Assembly: GCF_947072515.1 (NCBI RefSeq)
Contig: NZ_CAMTIG010000031.1
Location: 1 to 41,214, forward strand
Length of the DNA: 41,214 nucleotides
Origin: an uncultured Clostridium sp.
GTDB lineage: Bacteria; Bacillota; Clostridia; Clostridiales; Clostridiaceae
Reading direction: 5' to 3'
Within the stretch, counting starts at the first letter, position 1. The number at the start of each line of letters is the position of its first letter. The notes beneath the pieces were generated by a model, which had not been told where the DNA came from, ran no database searches, and saw only the letters and a program-made list of their open reading frames with translations. Positions 8,744 through 18,108 of the stretch are shown here, piece after piece. The position numbers and the translations under genes were made by a program.

Positions 8744-8780
8744 AGAATTTAAAATATTAATAATACATATTTTAAATTCT
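8744..8780. repeat. 14-bp perfect inverted repeat
   Basis: AGAATTTAAAATAT (8744-8757) and ATATTTTAAATTCT (8767-8780) around a 9-base loop, in the 215-base gap between the PHP gene and the secreted-protein gene. It could be an operator or a weak hairpin in the PHP leader. No gene is visible in the gap. Confidence 0.5.
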
Positions 8781-8829
8781 CCGCCAATAATACTTTTAAT
8801 TAATTTTCAATTTATATTTTTATAAATTG

Positions 8830-8855
8830 AAAAGAGAGGCTAATGCCCCCCTTTT
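8830..8855 (-). terminator. terminator after the Lys/Glu-rich secreted protein gene
   Basis: Eleven-base-pair stem 8830-8840 / 8845-8855 with loop TAAT. It touches the stop codon. Two pairs are U-G wobbles only in the minus RNA. Confidence 0.85.
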
Positions 8856-9501
8856 ATTTTAATTTAGACTTCTCTTCAGTTTTTTCTTTCTTTTCTACTT
8901 TAGTTTCAGTAGTTTTTTCTGCTTCTTTTTTTACTTCACCTTCATCTTTTGATGTTTCTTTACTTTTTAAACCTTCTTTTTTTACTCCACTTTCATCTTT
9001 TGATGTTTTTTTACTTTTTGGAGTTTCTTTTTTCACTTCATTTTCACCATTTAATGTTTCTTTACTTTTTGAATCTTCTTTCTTTACTGGTGCTTCCTTC
9101 TTTACTGAATCTTCTTTTTTACATTTATTTTCTGCACCTTTACTTACAAATAATTTTTTAGCAACTGCTTGTGGTGGAATAGATTTAGTCATTTTCTTAT
9201 CTAATGTTACACAAATCATATCCCCTTCTTTTACTTCTAAATCTTTAATCTTCTTATTGCAAGTATCCTTTACATCTGTATCTTTATTACATACAATAAT
9301 CATTTGAGTTTTTGTTATTTCGCATCCTTTTAAATATCCACATACTAAAAGTTTTGTTTCCTTTGTTTCTTCACATTTTTGAATTTTTACAACCTCTCCT
9401 ACAAAACTCGTTTCTTTTAGTGGGTTTGCAAAAGCTGTAGCTCCAAACACTCCTAAAAATAATAATAATGATACTAAACTTCTTTTGATTTTTTTGTTCA
9501 T
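8854..9501 (-). CDS. secreted protein with small beta-type domain and Lys/Glu-rich repeat tail
   Basis: Unrecognised exported protein of 215 residues. The signal peptide MNKKIKRSLVSLLLFLGVFG... probably ends after TAFA (25). Residues 29-122 form a compact domain beginning SFVGEVVKIQ with Cys at 43, 54, 60, 71, 81 and 97. Strand spacing and the phrase VKEGDMICVTLDK suggest an OB-like barrel. Cys127 follows. Residues 125-215 are low-complexity, highly charged and Lys/Glu/Ser-rich, with three 17-residue repeats (145-161, 162-178, 179-195). The start ATG follows AAGGAGG. A perfect CAGGTA-N5-TACCTG palindrome lies 73 bases upstream. There is no LPXTG motif or lipobox. It could be a wall-associated or metal-binding protein; both are guesses. 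Confidence 0.8.
   Translation of the reverse strand: MNKKIKRSLVSLLLFLGVFGATAFANPLKETSFVGEVVKIQKCEETKETKLLVCGYLKGCEITKTQMIIVCNKDTDVKDTCNKKIKDLEVKEGDMICVTLDKKMTKSIPPQAVAKKLFVSKGAENKCKKEDSVKKEAPVKKEDSKSKETLNGENEVKKETPKSKKTSKDESGVKKEGLKSKETSKDEGEVKKEAEKTTETKVEKKEKTEEKSKLK
8917..9069 (-). repeat. three 51-bp coding repeats in the secreted Lys/Glu protein
   Basis: Three in-frame units of 17 codons encode KSKETLNGENEVKKETP, KSKKTSKDESGVKKEGL and KSKETSKDEGEVKKEAE. Such in-frame repeats can change copy number between strains without breaking the frame. Confidence 0.8.
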
Positions 9502-9573
9502 TCTTATTCCTCCTTATAAATCAATACAAAAATTATTGTCTCTTAAGGAGTGTATTTTTATTCATTTTTAATT

Positions 9574-9590
9574 CAGGTAATTTATACCTG
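9574..9590. promoter_or_regulatory. 17-bp palindrome, candidate operator
   Basis: CAGGTA-ATTTA-TACCTG is a perfect 6-bp inverted repeat with a 5-base centre, 73 bases upstream of the secreted-protein start and downstream of the aspS terminator. The arm GC content is unusual for this intergenic DNA. The binding protein is unknown. Confidence 0.4.
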
Positions 9591-9635
9591 TCTACTTTGA
9601 ACCTTTTCTGACCTTTATTCTTTTTAAAATATAAA

Positions 9636-9659
9636 AGGCACTCTAATAATAGAGTGCCT
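9636..9659 (-). terminator. terminator after aspS
   Basis: AGGCACTCT (9636-9644) and AGAGTGCCT (9651-9659) with a 6-base loop, seven bases beyond the stop. TTTTATATTTT follows on the minus strand. It ends the rel-to-aspS transcript. Confidence 0.88.
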
Positions 9660-9665
9660 GATTTA

Positions 9666-11453
9666 TTAATCTTCTTTTTTTACATTTATAGCTATTCCAA
9701 GTTCTTCTAATTGTTTCGCATCAGCAACGTTTGGTGCTTCACTTAAATAACAATATGCATTTTGGTTTTTAGGGAATGCAATAACATCTTTAATGTTTTC
9801 TGTTCCAGCTAAGAACATTATCATTCTATCTAATCCAAAAGCTAATCCTCCATGTGGTGGTGGACCAAACTTAAATGCATCTATTAAGAATCCAAATCTT
9901 TCTTGTGCTGATTCTTCTGTAAATCCAAGTGCCTTAAACATTCTTTGTTGTAATTTAGCATCATGAATTCTTATAGAACCTCCACCTAACTCTTCACCAT
10001 TAAGAACTAAGTCATATGCTTTAGATCTTACTTTTCCTGGTTCAGTTTCTATCATATCTAAATCTTCATCCATTGGTGCTGTGAATGGGTGGTGACATGC
10101 AGTATATCTTTCTTCTTCTTCACTGTACTCAAATAATGGGAATTCAGTAATCCAAGTAAAGTTAAATTCAGTTTTATCTTTTATTAAGTCTAACTTTTTA
10201 GCTAATTCTAATCTTAAAGCACCTAAACTTTGTAAAACTACAGAGTCCTTGTCTCCTACTATTAGAACTAAATCACCTTTATTTGCTGAACAAGCATTTA
10301 AAAGTTTTTCCATTTCTTCATCTTTGAAGAATTTAGCTATTGGTGATTGGATTCCATCTTCTTTGTTCTTAATCCAAGCTAATCCTTTAGCTTTGTAAGT
10401 TTTAACAAACTCACCTAATCTATCTATATCTTTTCTTCCCATTTCTGCTCCACCTTCTACTACAAGGCATCTTACAGAACCACCATTTGCTATAGCGTCA
10501 GAGAATACTTTAAATTCAACATCTTTAACAGCTTCTGTTAAGTTTTGAATTTTCATTCCAAATCTTAAATCTGGTTTATCTGAACCATAGCTATCCATAG
10601 CTTCAGCAAAAGTCATTCTTTTAATTGGAAGTTTTACTTCGTGTCCTAATACAGTTTTAAATACATGAGAGATTAATCCTTCATTTAAAGCTATAATATC
10701 TTCTTGCTCTACAAAACTCATTTCTAAGTCTACTTGTGTAAATTCAGGTTGTCTATTTGCTCTTAAATCTTCATCTCTGAAACATTTAACTATTTGATAG
10801 TATCTATCAAATCCTGACACCATTAATAATTGTTTAAATATTTGAGGTGATTGTGGTAATGCATAAAACATACCTGGATAGTTTCTTGAAGGAACTAAAT
10901 AGTCTCTTGCACCTTCTGGAGTACTCTTAGTAAGCATTGGTGTTTCAACTTCTAAGAATCCATGATTATCTAAATAATCTCTAATTGCTTTAGATGCTCT
11001 ATTTCTTATCATAAAGATATTTTGCATATCTGGTCTTCTAAGGTCTAAATATCTATATTTAAGTCTTATATTTTCTGCTGCATCTAAGTCTTCTTTTATA
11101 TATATTGGTGGAGTTTCTGATTCTGAAAGAATTTTTATATCCTCACATTTAAGCTCTACCATTCCTGTTTTTAAATCTTTATTAGGAGCTGATCTTAAAA
11201 CTATTTCACCAGTTACAGCGATACAGTATTCACTTCTAACCCCTTTTGCTTTTTCAAATATATCTTCAGGGACATCATCACCAAATACTACTTGCATAAT
11301 ACCTGTTCTATCTCTTAAATCAATAAATTGTAAGCCTCCAAGCTTTCTATTTCTTTGAACCCATCCCATAAGAGTTACTTTTTTACCCTTATGTTCTTCT
11401 CTAGGTTCACCACACATCATTGTTCTTTTTAGTCCATTTAGCGCTTCTGCCAT
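9666..11453 (-). CDS. aspS: aspartyl-tRNA synthetase
   Basis: Class II synthetase charging tRNA-Asp (595 residues), cytosolic. The N-terminal OB fold (GWVQRNRKLGGLQFIDLRDRTG) binds the anticodon. The catalytic core has motif 2 FRDEDLRANRQPEFTQVDLEMSF and motif 3 GGLAFGLDRMIM. The insertion around 290-415 is the GAD domain typical of bacterial AspRS. The longest frame starts five codons earlier, but GGAGG within those codons sits 7 bases before the second ATG at 11453, which is therefore used. It follows hisS after 27 bases and is the last gene of the operon before the hairpin at 9636. Whether it is discriminating for tRNA-Asp or also charges tRNA-Asn cannot be decided by eye. Confidence 0.97.
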   Translation of the reverse strand: MAEALNGLKRTMMCGEPREEHKGKKVTLMGWVQRNRKLGGLQFIDLRDRTGIMQVVFGDDVPEDIFEKAKGVRSEYCIAVTGEIVLRSAPNKDLKTGMVELKCEDIKILSESETPPIYIKEDLDAAENIRLKYRYLDLRRPDMQNIFMIRNRASKAIRDYLDNHGFLEVETPMLTKSTPEGARDYLVPSRNYPGMFYALPQSPQIFKQLLMVSGFDRYYQIVKCFRDEDLRANRQPEFTQVDLEMSFVEQEDIIALNEGLISHVFKTVLGHEVKLPIKRMTFAEAMDSYGSDKPDLRFGMKIQNLTEAVKDVEFKVFSDAIANGGSVRCLVVEGGAEMGRKDIDRLGEFVKTYKAKGLAWIKNKEDGIQSPIAKFFKDEEMEKLLNACSANKGDLVLIVGDKDSVVLQSLGALRLELAKKLDLIKDKTEFNFTWITEFPLFEYSEEEERYTACHHPFTAPMDEDLDMIETEPGKVRSKAYDLVLNGEELGGGSIRIHDAKLQQRMFKALGFTEESAQERFGFLIDAFKFGPPPHGGLAFGLDRMIMFLAGTENIKDVIAFPKNQNAYCYLSEAPNVADAKQLEELGIAINVKKED

Positions 11454-11480
11454 GTGACGTTCCTCCATATCTATATTAAA

Positions 11481-12737
11481 TTATTTTTGGCTTTTTATTA
11501 TATCTTTTATTTCTTCAAGATTGTCTAAGTTTATTTCAAACTCTTGCCTATCGCTCATTCTTTTGATTTTAGCACTTTTAGTACTTAATTCATCATCACC
11601 AATAACAAGGTTAAATAAAGCTCCAATCTTATTTGCAAATTTCATTTCAGCTTTAAAGCTTCTTCCTGCATGATTTATTTCTGCATTAACTCCAAGTTCT
11701 CTTAATTCATGAGCTAATTTAAATGCATACATTTTTCCTTCATCACCTCTAGCAGAAATATATAATTCTATATAATCTTCTTTTGGCACTTCTATATTTT
11801 CATCTTCTATTGTAGCAATAAGTCTTTCTATTCCCATTCCAAACCCTACAGCTGGCATTTCTGGTCCACCAATTTCTTCAATTAGCTTATCATATCTTCC
11901 ACCACCACAAACTGTATAATCATCATTTAAGATTTCAAATATAGTTTTTGTGTAGTAATCTAATCCTCTAACAATTCCTGGATCAACTGCATAAGGAATA
12001 TTTAAAACATCTAAATATTTCTTTACATTTTCAAAATGGTCATTACAGCTTTCACAAGTATAATCTAAGATTATAGGTGCATTTTTAGTTATTTCTTTAC
12101 ATGATTTTTCTTTACAATCTAATATTCTCATAGGATTTTTTTCAAATCTTGTTTTACAAGTATCGCAAAGAGAATCATAATTTTCTTCTAAGAATTTCTT
12201 TAATGCTTCATTGTATTTAGGTCTACATTCTGGACATCCTAAGTTGTTCATGTTTAACTTTAAACTTCTTAATCCAACTTTTTTAAGAACTCCCATAGCT
12301 AAAGCCATAACTTCTGCATCCATAGAAGGCTCTTTAGAACCAAACATTTCAACTCCAAATTGATGGAATTGTCTATATCTACCTTTTTGTGCTTTTTCAT
12401 ATCTAAAACATGGTGTTATATAGTATAACTTTGTTGGTTGAGCTTCATTGAATAATCTGCTTTCAATAAAAGCTCTAACTGCTGGTGCAGTTCCTTCTGG
12501 CTTTAATGTGATGCTTCTATCACCTTTATCTTTAAAAGTGTACATCTCTTTTTGAACTATATCTGTAGTTTCTCCAACACCTCTTAAAAATAATTCAGTG
12601 TGTTCAAATACAGGTGTTCTTATTTCCTTAATACCAAAATTTTTAGATATTTCTCTAAATATATTTTCAACATAGTGCCATTTATATGCTTGTTCAGGAA
12701 GCATATCTTTAGTACCCTTTGGTGCTTGTATTTCCAC
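11481..12737 (-). CDS. hisS: histidyl-tRNA synthetase
   Basis: Class II synthetase charging tRNA-His (418 residues). It begins [15 protein letters not shown]. Motif 2 is [23 protein letters not shown] (about 113-135). The HisRS-specific histidine-binding signature is [12 protein letters not shown], and motif 3 is [11 protein letters not shown]. The insertion domain has four Cys pairs (CPEC, CDTC, CKEKSC, CESC), as in many Gram-positive HisRS, which may hold zinc. The C-terminal anticodon-binding domain begins near residue 325. It is separated from hemZ by 2 bases and from aspS by 27, so all three are surely co-transcribed. No T-box leader is seen. Confidence 0.97.
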   Translation of the reverse strand: MEIQAPKGTKDMLPEQAYKWHYVENIFREISKNFGIKEIRTPVFEHTELFLRGVGETTDIVQKEMYTFKDKGDRSITLKPEGTAPAVRAFIESRLFNEAQPTKLYYITPCFRYEKAQKGRYRQFHQFGVEMFGSKEPSMDAEVMALAMGVLKKVGLRSLKLNMNNLGCPECRPKYNEALKKFLEENYDSLCDTCKTRFEKNPMRILDCKEKSCKEITKNAPIILDYTCESCNDHFENVKKYLDVLNIPYAVDPGIVRGLDYYTKTIFEILNDDYTVCGGGRYDKLIEEIGGPEMPAVGFGMGIERLIATIEDENIEVPKEDYIELYISARGDEGKMYAFKLAHELRELGVNAEINHAGRSFKAEMKFANKIGALFNLVIGDDELSTKSAKIKRMSDRQEFEINLDNLEEIKDIIKSQK

Positions 12738-12739
12738 TA

Positions 12740-14170
12740 TTAGCCCTCCTTATAAACAGTATCAAGAACCTTTATTTTTCTTTCAACCATTTCATCTAAT
12801 CTTTTTATATACTCCATAACACCTTTTACATTTGGAAATCTTTCTATCTTATTATTTTTTAAATCTATAATCTTAGAAACTCCATCTGCTCCTAGTGCTA
12901 TGATAGTTTGCTTTTCTTCTATCATTTGAATGTTATATATACATTCTTTTCCCTTCTTAGAATACCCCAAGTTTTCCATATTTCCAACCATATTTTTTTG
13001 TCTATACATATAATATGGTTTTATTTCTAATTCTTTAGCTAAATTTTCAACTTCTAAAAACATATCTAAAATCTCATCTTGTTCTTGCATTCTAAGACCT
13101 TTTTTTAATATAAAGTTTTCATGTAGTGTTGAGCCTCTTTTTAAAGATAATCCATGTATAGTTACACTATCTGGCTTTAATTTTTTTATTTCCCCAACTG
13201 TATGTTTAACCTGTTCTAGACCTTCTCCTGGTAAACCTAGGATTAAATCCATATTAATATCTTTAAAACCTATCTCTCTAGCTTCTTTAAATACATCTAT
13301 AACACTTTGTGAGTCATGACCTCTTCCTATTAATGCTAATGTTTTATCATTCATAGTTTGAGGATTTACGCTTATTCTATCTACATTATATTTTTTCATA
13401 GCCATAAGCTTATCTCTAGTTATAGAATCTGGTCTCCCACACTCCACTGTGAATTCTTCTATATCTCTATTTTCTATAAAGGCTTTATAAATATCTTCCA
13501 TTAAACTTCTAAACTCATCATTTGATACAGCTGTTGGTGTTCCTCCACCAAAATATACCGTTTGAATTTTTAAGTTTCTCATATTTATATATTTCTTAAT
13601 CTCTTTTATTTCCCTTTTTAAAGCTTTTAAATAAGGTTCTACTAAGTTCTTATTTGCACCTATAGGATTAGATGCAAATGAACAGTAGACACATCTTGTA
13701 GGACAAAATGCCATTCCTACATATATAGATATCTTTTTAGAGTCTTTATTAACAAAAGAAGCTTCAGACTTTGCTACATCTATACATAGTTTAGATTTAT
13801 CTTCTCTCATCAATTTTTCTCTTTTTAATATTTCTATAATTTCTTCTTCCCTTTTTCCCTCGTTTAAAAACTTCAAAGCTATTTTAGAAGGTCTAATTCC
13901 AACTAAAATTCCCCAAGGATATTCTTTTCCTGTTAAAGTTTTAAGACTAATAAAAATACATTTTTTCAAACTTATTTTTATATCATCATAAATTTTTTCC
14001 TTAAAGATGAAATCTTTATTTTTAAAAACAACTTCATCTTCATTTATATTTACTATATAATCAGCTTCCGTTACTTTATCTACAAATTTTATTTCGTCTA
14101 ATGGAAAATAAATATTAAACATGTTATATACATCTATTCTGTATTTTAACTGGTTTAAATTTATATTCAT
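12740..14170 (-). CDS. hemZ: HemZ-type radical SAM protein (coproporphyrinogen dehydrogenase family)
   Basis: Radical SAM enzyme of 476 residues. The iron-sulfur-binding motif is [11 protein letters not shown], a CxxxCxxC arrangement near residue 155, preceded by [13 protein letters not shown] and ECGRPDSI follow. The N-terminal 150 residues are the extra domain typical of HemZ compared with HemN. The C-terminus has the [16 protein letters not shown] signature of the family. In the HemN/HemZ family the reaction is oxygen-independent conversion of coproporphyrinogen III to protoporphyrinogen IX. Related HemW-type proteins are haem chaperones instead, so the activity is not certain. It sits between the MBL hydrolase (9-base gap) and hisS (2-base gap), with no other haem genes in the window. 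Confidence 0.88.
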   Translation of the reverse strand: MNINLNQLKYRIDVYNMFNIYFPLDEIKFVDKVTEADYIVNINEDEVVFKNKDFIFKEKIYDDIKISLKKCIFISLKTLTGKEYPWGILVGIRPSKIALKFLNEGKREEEIIEILKREKLMREDKSKLCIDVAKSEASFVNKDSKKISIYVGMAFCPTRCVYCSFASNPIGANKNLVEPYLKALKREIKEIKKYINMRNLKIQTVYFGGGTPTAVSNDEFRSLMEDIYKAFIENRDIEEFTVECGRPDSITRDKLMAMKKYNVDRISVNPQTMNDKTLALIGRGHDSQSVIDVFKEAREIGFKDINMDLILGLPGEGLEQVKHTVGEIKKLKPDSVTIHGLSLKRGSTLHENFILKKGLRMQEQDEILDMFLEVENLAKELEIKPYYMYRQKNMVGNMENLGYSKKGKECIYNIQMIEEKQTIIALGADGVSKIIDLKNNKIERFPNVKGVMEYIKRLDEMVERKIKVLDTVYKEG

Positions 14171-14179
14171 AATTTCTCC

Positions 14180-14779
14180 TTAATTTAAAAATGGATTCAT
14201 TTTCTTTTCAAATCCTATTGTTGTTTTTGGTCCATGTCCTGGGTATACTTCTACATCATCACCAATATTTAATAGTTTTAAGTTTATGCTTTTAATTAAT
14301 TCATTCATATCTCCACCTGGGAAATCTGCTCTTCCAACAGAACCTTGAAATAAAGTATCACCTGAAATCAATTTTCTATCTCCTAGATAGCATACTCCAC
14401 CTTTTGTATGTCCTGGAGTATGAATAACTTTAATCTCTATATCATCTAAATTTATAACATCTCCATCACAAAGGAATTTATCTGCTTTTTCTAAGTTACC
14501 AAATACAGTATTATCGTTTTTAACATAAGCGTCTTCATTTTCATTCATATAAAAAGGTATTTTATATTTATCTTGTAGTTCTTTAACAGCTCCTACATGA
14601 TCAAAATGAGCGTGTGTTAAAAGAATAAATTTAGGAGTTACTTTTAACTCTTCTATCTCTTTTTCTATTTTAGAAAATTCATCTCCTGGATCTACTATTG
14701 CGCAAGAGTTTGTTTTTTCATTTATTAATAAATAGCAATTTTCTTCATACATTCCTGTTACGATAGTTTTTACTAACAT
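14180..14779 (-). CDS. MBL-fold metallo-hydrolase (glyoxalase II-like, YqgX group)
   Basis: Metallo-beta-lactamase-fold hydrolase of 199 residues. The dinuclear metal site is THAHFDHVG (about 55-63), GHTKGG (about 123-128), SGDTLFQGSVGRADFPGGD (about 139-157) and YPGHGP (about 178-183). It lacks the C-terminal substrate domain of true glyoxalase II, so glutathione thioesters are not a safe assignment. Proteins of this kind are usually called hydroxyacylglutathione hydrolase-like. It is tightly placed between dtd (13 bases) and hemZ (9 bases) in the rel operon. Start ATG after AGGAGGATATATTT. Confidence 0.9.
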   Translation of the reverse strand: MLVKTIVTGMYEENCYLLINEKTNSCAIVDPGDEFSKIEKEIEELKVTPKFILLTHAHFDHVGAVKELQDKYKIPFYMNENEDAYVKNDNTVFGNLEKADKFLCDGDVINLDDIEIKVIHTPGHTKGGVCYLGDRKLISGDTLFQGSVGRADFPGGDMNELIKSINLKLLNIGDDVEVYPGHGPKTTIGFEKKMNPFLN

Positions 14780-14792
14780 AAATATATCCTCC

Positions 14793-15242
14793 TTAAAACT
14801 CCTTAGAACTTTCTAAAAGTATAGTTACTGGTCCATCATTTTGAATATTTACTTTCATATCAGCACCAAATTCTCCACTTTGCACCTTTAACCCTTCTTC
14901 TTTCATCATTTCTAAGAATTCCTCATATAATTCTTTTGCTTTTTTAGGTTCCATAGATTTCATAAAATTAGGACGTCTTCCTTTTCTACAATCTCCATAA
15001 AGAGTAAATTGTGATATTATAAGTATTTCCCCTCCAATATCTTTTAATGATAAATTCATTCTCTCTTTATCATCTTCAAAAACTCTTAAGTTTAAAACTT
15101 TATCTCTTATATATTTTAAATCTTCAATGGTATCATCTTCTTTTAAGGCAACTAAAACATTTAGCCCTTTATTTATACTTCCAATTATTTTAGAATCTAC
15201 TTCTACACTAGATTCTAAAACTCTTTGAACTACTGCCCTCAT
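14793..15242 (-). CDS. dtd: D-aminoacyl-tRNA deacylase
   Basis: Removes D-amino acids (classically D-Tyr) and mischarged glycine from tRNA (149 residues, normal length). It begins MRAVVQRVLESSVEVD. The active-site motif is ISQFTLYGDCRKGRRPNF (about 75-92) and the C-terminal cross-subunit Gly-cisPro motif is NDGPVTILLES. It follows rel by 17 bases, the common Firmicute order. Confidence 0.97.
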   Translation of the reverse strand: MRAVVQRVLESSVEVDSKIIGSINKGLNVLVALKEDDTIEDLKYIRDKVLNLRVFEDDKERMNLSLKDIGGEILIISQFTLYGDCRKGRRPNFMKSMEPKKAKELYEEFLEMMKEEGLKVQSGEFGADMKVNIQNDGPVTILLESSKEF

Positions 15243-15259
15243 TTTATCAACTCTCTTCT

Positions 15260-17446
15260 TTAACTATTCATTCTATAGACATCTATAACTCCAGAAATAT
15301 GTCTTATTTTCTTTATTATTTCTTTTAATTGATCTATAGATTTAATTTTAACTTTTAAATTTACAATTGCAACATTTCCTTTAGCGGAATTTGCATTTAA
15401 TGATGTTAGCATTAATCCTGCTTCATTTATAATTGTCATTAAATCTGATAGTATACCTAATCTATCATCTGCTTTTATTTGAACTTCTGCTATATATGCA
15501 GACTTTTTATCCTCTCCAAAGCTAGCTTCTAAAACCTTCTCTGGATCTTCTGCTATTAAAGCCTTAAGATTAGAGCAATCTTTTCTATGAATAGATACTC
15601 CTCTACCTTTAGTTATATATCCTAAAACCTCATCTCCTGGAACTGGATTACAACATCTAGCAAATCTAACCATTATATTATTTAAGCCCTTTACTGTAAC
15701 ACCATAATCTTTCTCTTTAGGAACATTCTTATTTCCTTTATTTAATTGTTCTTCTACTTGCTTATCTTCTGTTTCTTTAGTTATTTTTTCTATTACATTT
15801 AATCCTAGTTCTTCTTTTACTTTTTCAACAAAAGAATGTGCATTTATAATACCTGTTCCTACATTTCCATATAGTTCATCCGTTGAATGAACATTATATT
15901 TCTTTTGAATCTTTTCATTCTGTACTGCTTTATTAACAAAAGTAAATGCAACTTTACTTTTTTTAAATTCTTTTTCAAGTAATTCTCTTCCATAAGAAAT
16001 ATTTTCTTCTCTTTTAGCTCTTTTAAACCATTGTCTTATTTTACTTTTTGCTTGATTACTTTTAGCTATGCTAACCCAATCTCTCTTAGGTCCATTTGCA
16101 ACACGTGAAGTTATAATTTCAACAATTTCACCAGTTTTCAGCTTACAATCTAAAGCAACAATCTTTCCATTAACTTTAGCACCTATACACTTATTTCCGA
16201 TATCCGTATGTATTCTATATGCAAAATCTATTGGTGTAGAACCACTTGGAAGATTTATAACAACCCCTTTAGGTGTAAATACAAAAACTTCATCTGAGAA
16301 AAGGTCTATTTTAAAGCCTTCCATAAACTCTTCTGCATCTGATGTTTCTTTTTGCCACTCTAACATATCTCTAAGCCATGCAAGTTTAGTTTCAAAATTC
16401 ATTTCTTTAGTTTCTTCAGCACCTTCTTTATACTTCCAGTGTGCTGCTATACCATACTCAGCAACTTTATGCATTTCAAAAGTTCTAATTTGAATTTCGA
16501 ATGTTTTCCCTTGTGGTCCAATTACTGTTGTATGTAACGATTGATACATATTAGGTTTTGGCATTGCAATGTAATCTTTAAATCTTCCTGGAATAGGTTT
16601 ATATATTGTATGAACTATTCCTAGAACTCCATAACAATCTTTTACTGAATTTGCTAATACCCTTATTGCTGTTAAGTCAAAGATTTGTTCAATATTTTTA
16701 TTTTTCTTAACCATTTTTCTATATATAGAATAGAAATGTTTTGGTCTACCATCTATATCCGCATCTATTCCTGCATCTTCTAAATTGCTTCCTAAATCCT
16801 CTACTATAGATGCTATATATTGTTCTCTTTCAACTCTTTTTTCAGCAATCTTAGATACTAAATCATAATATTCTTCTTCATGAAGATATCTAAAAGATAA
16901 ATCCTCAAGTTCCCATTTTATTTTAGACATACCTAACCTATGTGCTAATGGAGCATAAATTTCTAATGTTTCTTTTGCTTTTACTTTTCTTTTCTCTTTT
17001 GCCATATATTTAAGTGTTCTTAAATTATGAAGTCTATCTGCTAACTTAATAATAATAACTCTTATATCTTTTGCCATTGCTAAAAGCATTTTTCTAACAT
17101 TATCAGCTTGCTGCTCTTCTTTTGTTTTATATGTTATTTTTCCAAGCTTTGTGACTCCATCTACTAGATTTGTAATTTCTTCGCCAAATATACCTTTCAT
17201 TTCATCATAAGTACACTCAGTATCTTCTATTACATCGTGAAGTAGTCCTGCAACTATTGTATCTGTATCCATACCTAGTCCTGCTAATATAGTCGCCACC
17301 TCAATAGGATGTGTTATGTATGGTTCACCGGAAACTCTCATTTGGCCTTCATGAGCTTTTTCTGCAAGTTCATATGCCTGGGTTACCTTATCTATATCTA
17401 CATTATGACAATTTTTATTTATTTCTTTTATTAATGTTTCCATCAT
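15260..17446 (-). CDS. relA: bifunctional (p)ppGpp synthetase/hydrolase Rel
   Basis: Stringent-response enzyme of 728 residues, long RSH type. The HD hydrolase domain has HPIEVATIL and LLHDVIEDTECTYDEM (about 45-85). The synthetase domain has GRFKDYIAMPKPNMYQSLHTT (about 287-307). The TGS domain (EVFVFTPKGVVINLPSGSTPIDFAYRIHTD) starts near 390, a conserved CCNPVPGDEVLGY zinc-finger region lies near 615, and a C-terminal ACT domain covers about 655-728. Both HD and RFKD motifs are intact, so synthesis and hydrolysis are both expected. The start is the first of two adjacent ATGs, 12 bases after GGGAG. It heads a tight cluster with dtd, the MBL hydrolase, hemZ, hisS and aspS. An apt hairpin lies between it and the upstream gene. 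Confidence 0.97.
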   Translation of the reverse strand: MMETLIKEINKNCHNVDIDKVTQAYELAEKAHEGQMRVSGEPYITHPIEVATILAGLGMDTDTIVAGLLHDVIEDTECTYDEMKGIFGEEITNLVDGVTKLGKITYKTKEEQQADNVRKMLLAMAKDIRVIIIKLADRLHNLRTLKYMAKEKRKVKAKETLEIYAPLAHRLGMSKIKWELEDLSFRYLHEEEYYDLVSKIAEKRVEREQYIASIVEDLGSNLEDAGIDADIDGRPKHFYSIYRKMVKKNKNIEQIFDLTAIRVLANSVKDCYGVLGIVHTIYKPIPGRFKDYIAMPKPNMYQSLHTTVIGPQGKTFEIQIRTFEMHKVAEYGIAAHWKYKEGAEETKEMNFETKLAWLRDMLEWQKETSDAEEFMEGFKIDLFSDEVFVFTPKGVVINLPSGSTPIDFAYRIHTDIGNKCIGAKVNGKIVALDCKLKTGEIVEIITSRVANGPKRDWVSIAKSNQAKSKIRQWFKRAKREENISYGRELLEKEFKKSKVAFTFVNKAVQNEKIQKKYNVHSTDELYGNVGTGIINAHSFVEKVKEELGLNVIEKITKETEDKQVEEQLNKGNKNVPKEKDYGVTVKGLNNIMVRFARCCNPVPGDEVLGYITKGRGVSIHRKDCSNLKALIAEDPEKVLEASFGEDKKSAYIAEVQIKADDRLGILSDLMTIINEAGLMLTSLNANSAKGNVAIVNLKVKIKSIDQLKEIIKKIRHISGVIDVYRMNS

Positions 17447-17499
17447 AGTAGAATTTCGCTCCCTTAAAAGTAATTTTCATTTAGAAATCTCTAAAATCA

Positions 17500-17524
17500 A
17501 CGGCTGGTTTATAAAACCAGCCGT
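17500..17524 (-). terminator. GC-rich hairpin between apt and rel
   Basis: Eleven-base-pair stem ACGGCTGGTTT (17500-17510) / AAACCAGCCGT (17514-17524) with a 3-base loop. TTGATTTT follows on the minus strand. It is probably an apt terminator. The U-tract is broken, so partial read-through into rel is possible. Confidence 0.75.
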
Positions 17525-17570
17525 GTTCTTACTTACCATTATATATTATTAAACTTAGATTTTCAATGTT

Positions 17571-18089
17571 TTAGATATCATATTTAACTAATGACATTAC
17601 ATCATACTTCTCTAATTTAGCTTTCCCATTTAACTCTGTTAATTCAATAACAAAATCCATAGAAATTACTTCTCCACCAGATATTTCTACTAACTTAGCT
17701 ACGGCTTCAATTGTTCCCCCTGTAGCTAAAAGGTCATCAATTATTGCAACTCTTTGTCCTTTTTTAATTGCACCTTTATGAATTTGTAATGAATCAGTTC
17801 CATATTCTAAAGCATAATCTACACTTACAGTTTCTCCTGGTAATTTTCCTGGCTTTCTTACTGGTACAAATCCAGCTCCTAATGCATACGCAACAGGCAC
17901 TCCAAATATAAATCCTCTTGCTTCAGGTCCTACTACTAAATCAATTTTTTTATCTTTTAAATATTCTACTATTGCATCTACTGAAGCTCTTAGACCTTCT
18001 CCATCACCTATTAATGTTGTAATATCCTTAAAACTTATACCTTCTTTTGGAAAATTCTCTACTATTCCTATCTTCTCTTTAAAATCCAT
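17571..18089 (-). CDS. apt: adenine phosphoribosyltransferase
   Basis: Purine-salvage enzyme converting adenine and PRPP to AMP (172 residues, normal length). It has [12 protein letters not shown] (about 57-68), the flexible-loop region [20 protein letters not shown], and the PRPP-binding motif [13 protein letters not shown] (about 113-125). It lies 19 bases after the RecJ-like gene and just upstream of rel, a placement often seen in Firmicutes (recJ-apt-rel). Confidence 0.97.
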   Translation of the reverse strand: MDFKEKIGIVENFPKEGISFKDITTLIGDGEGLRASVDAIVEYLKDKKIDLVVGPEARGFIFGVPVAYALGAGFVPVRKPGKLPGETVSVDYALEYGTDSLQIHKGAIKKGQRVAIIDDLLATGGTIEAVAKLVEISGGEVISMDFVIELTELNGKAKLEKYDVMSLVKYDI

Positions 18090-18108
18090 AACTTTATACC
18101 TCCATATA

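Noticed and set aside
8843..9307. Phe/Ser-rich open frame opposite the secreted Lys/Glu protein
   Set aside because: Antisense of a Lys/Glu-rich repeat always gives Phe/Ser/Leu-rich frames. It has no start signals.
1610..9556. The 12-mer AAGGAGTGTATT upstream of both the ABC-F gene and the secreted-protein gene
   Set aside because: Repeated 12-mers are expected by chance many times in 41 kb of A+T-rich DNA, and the two settings differ.
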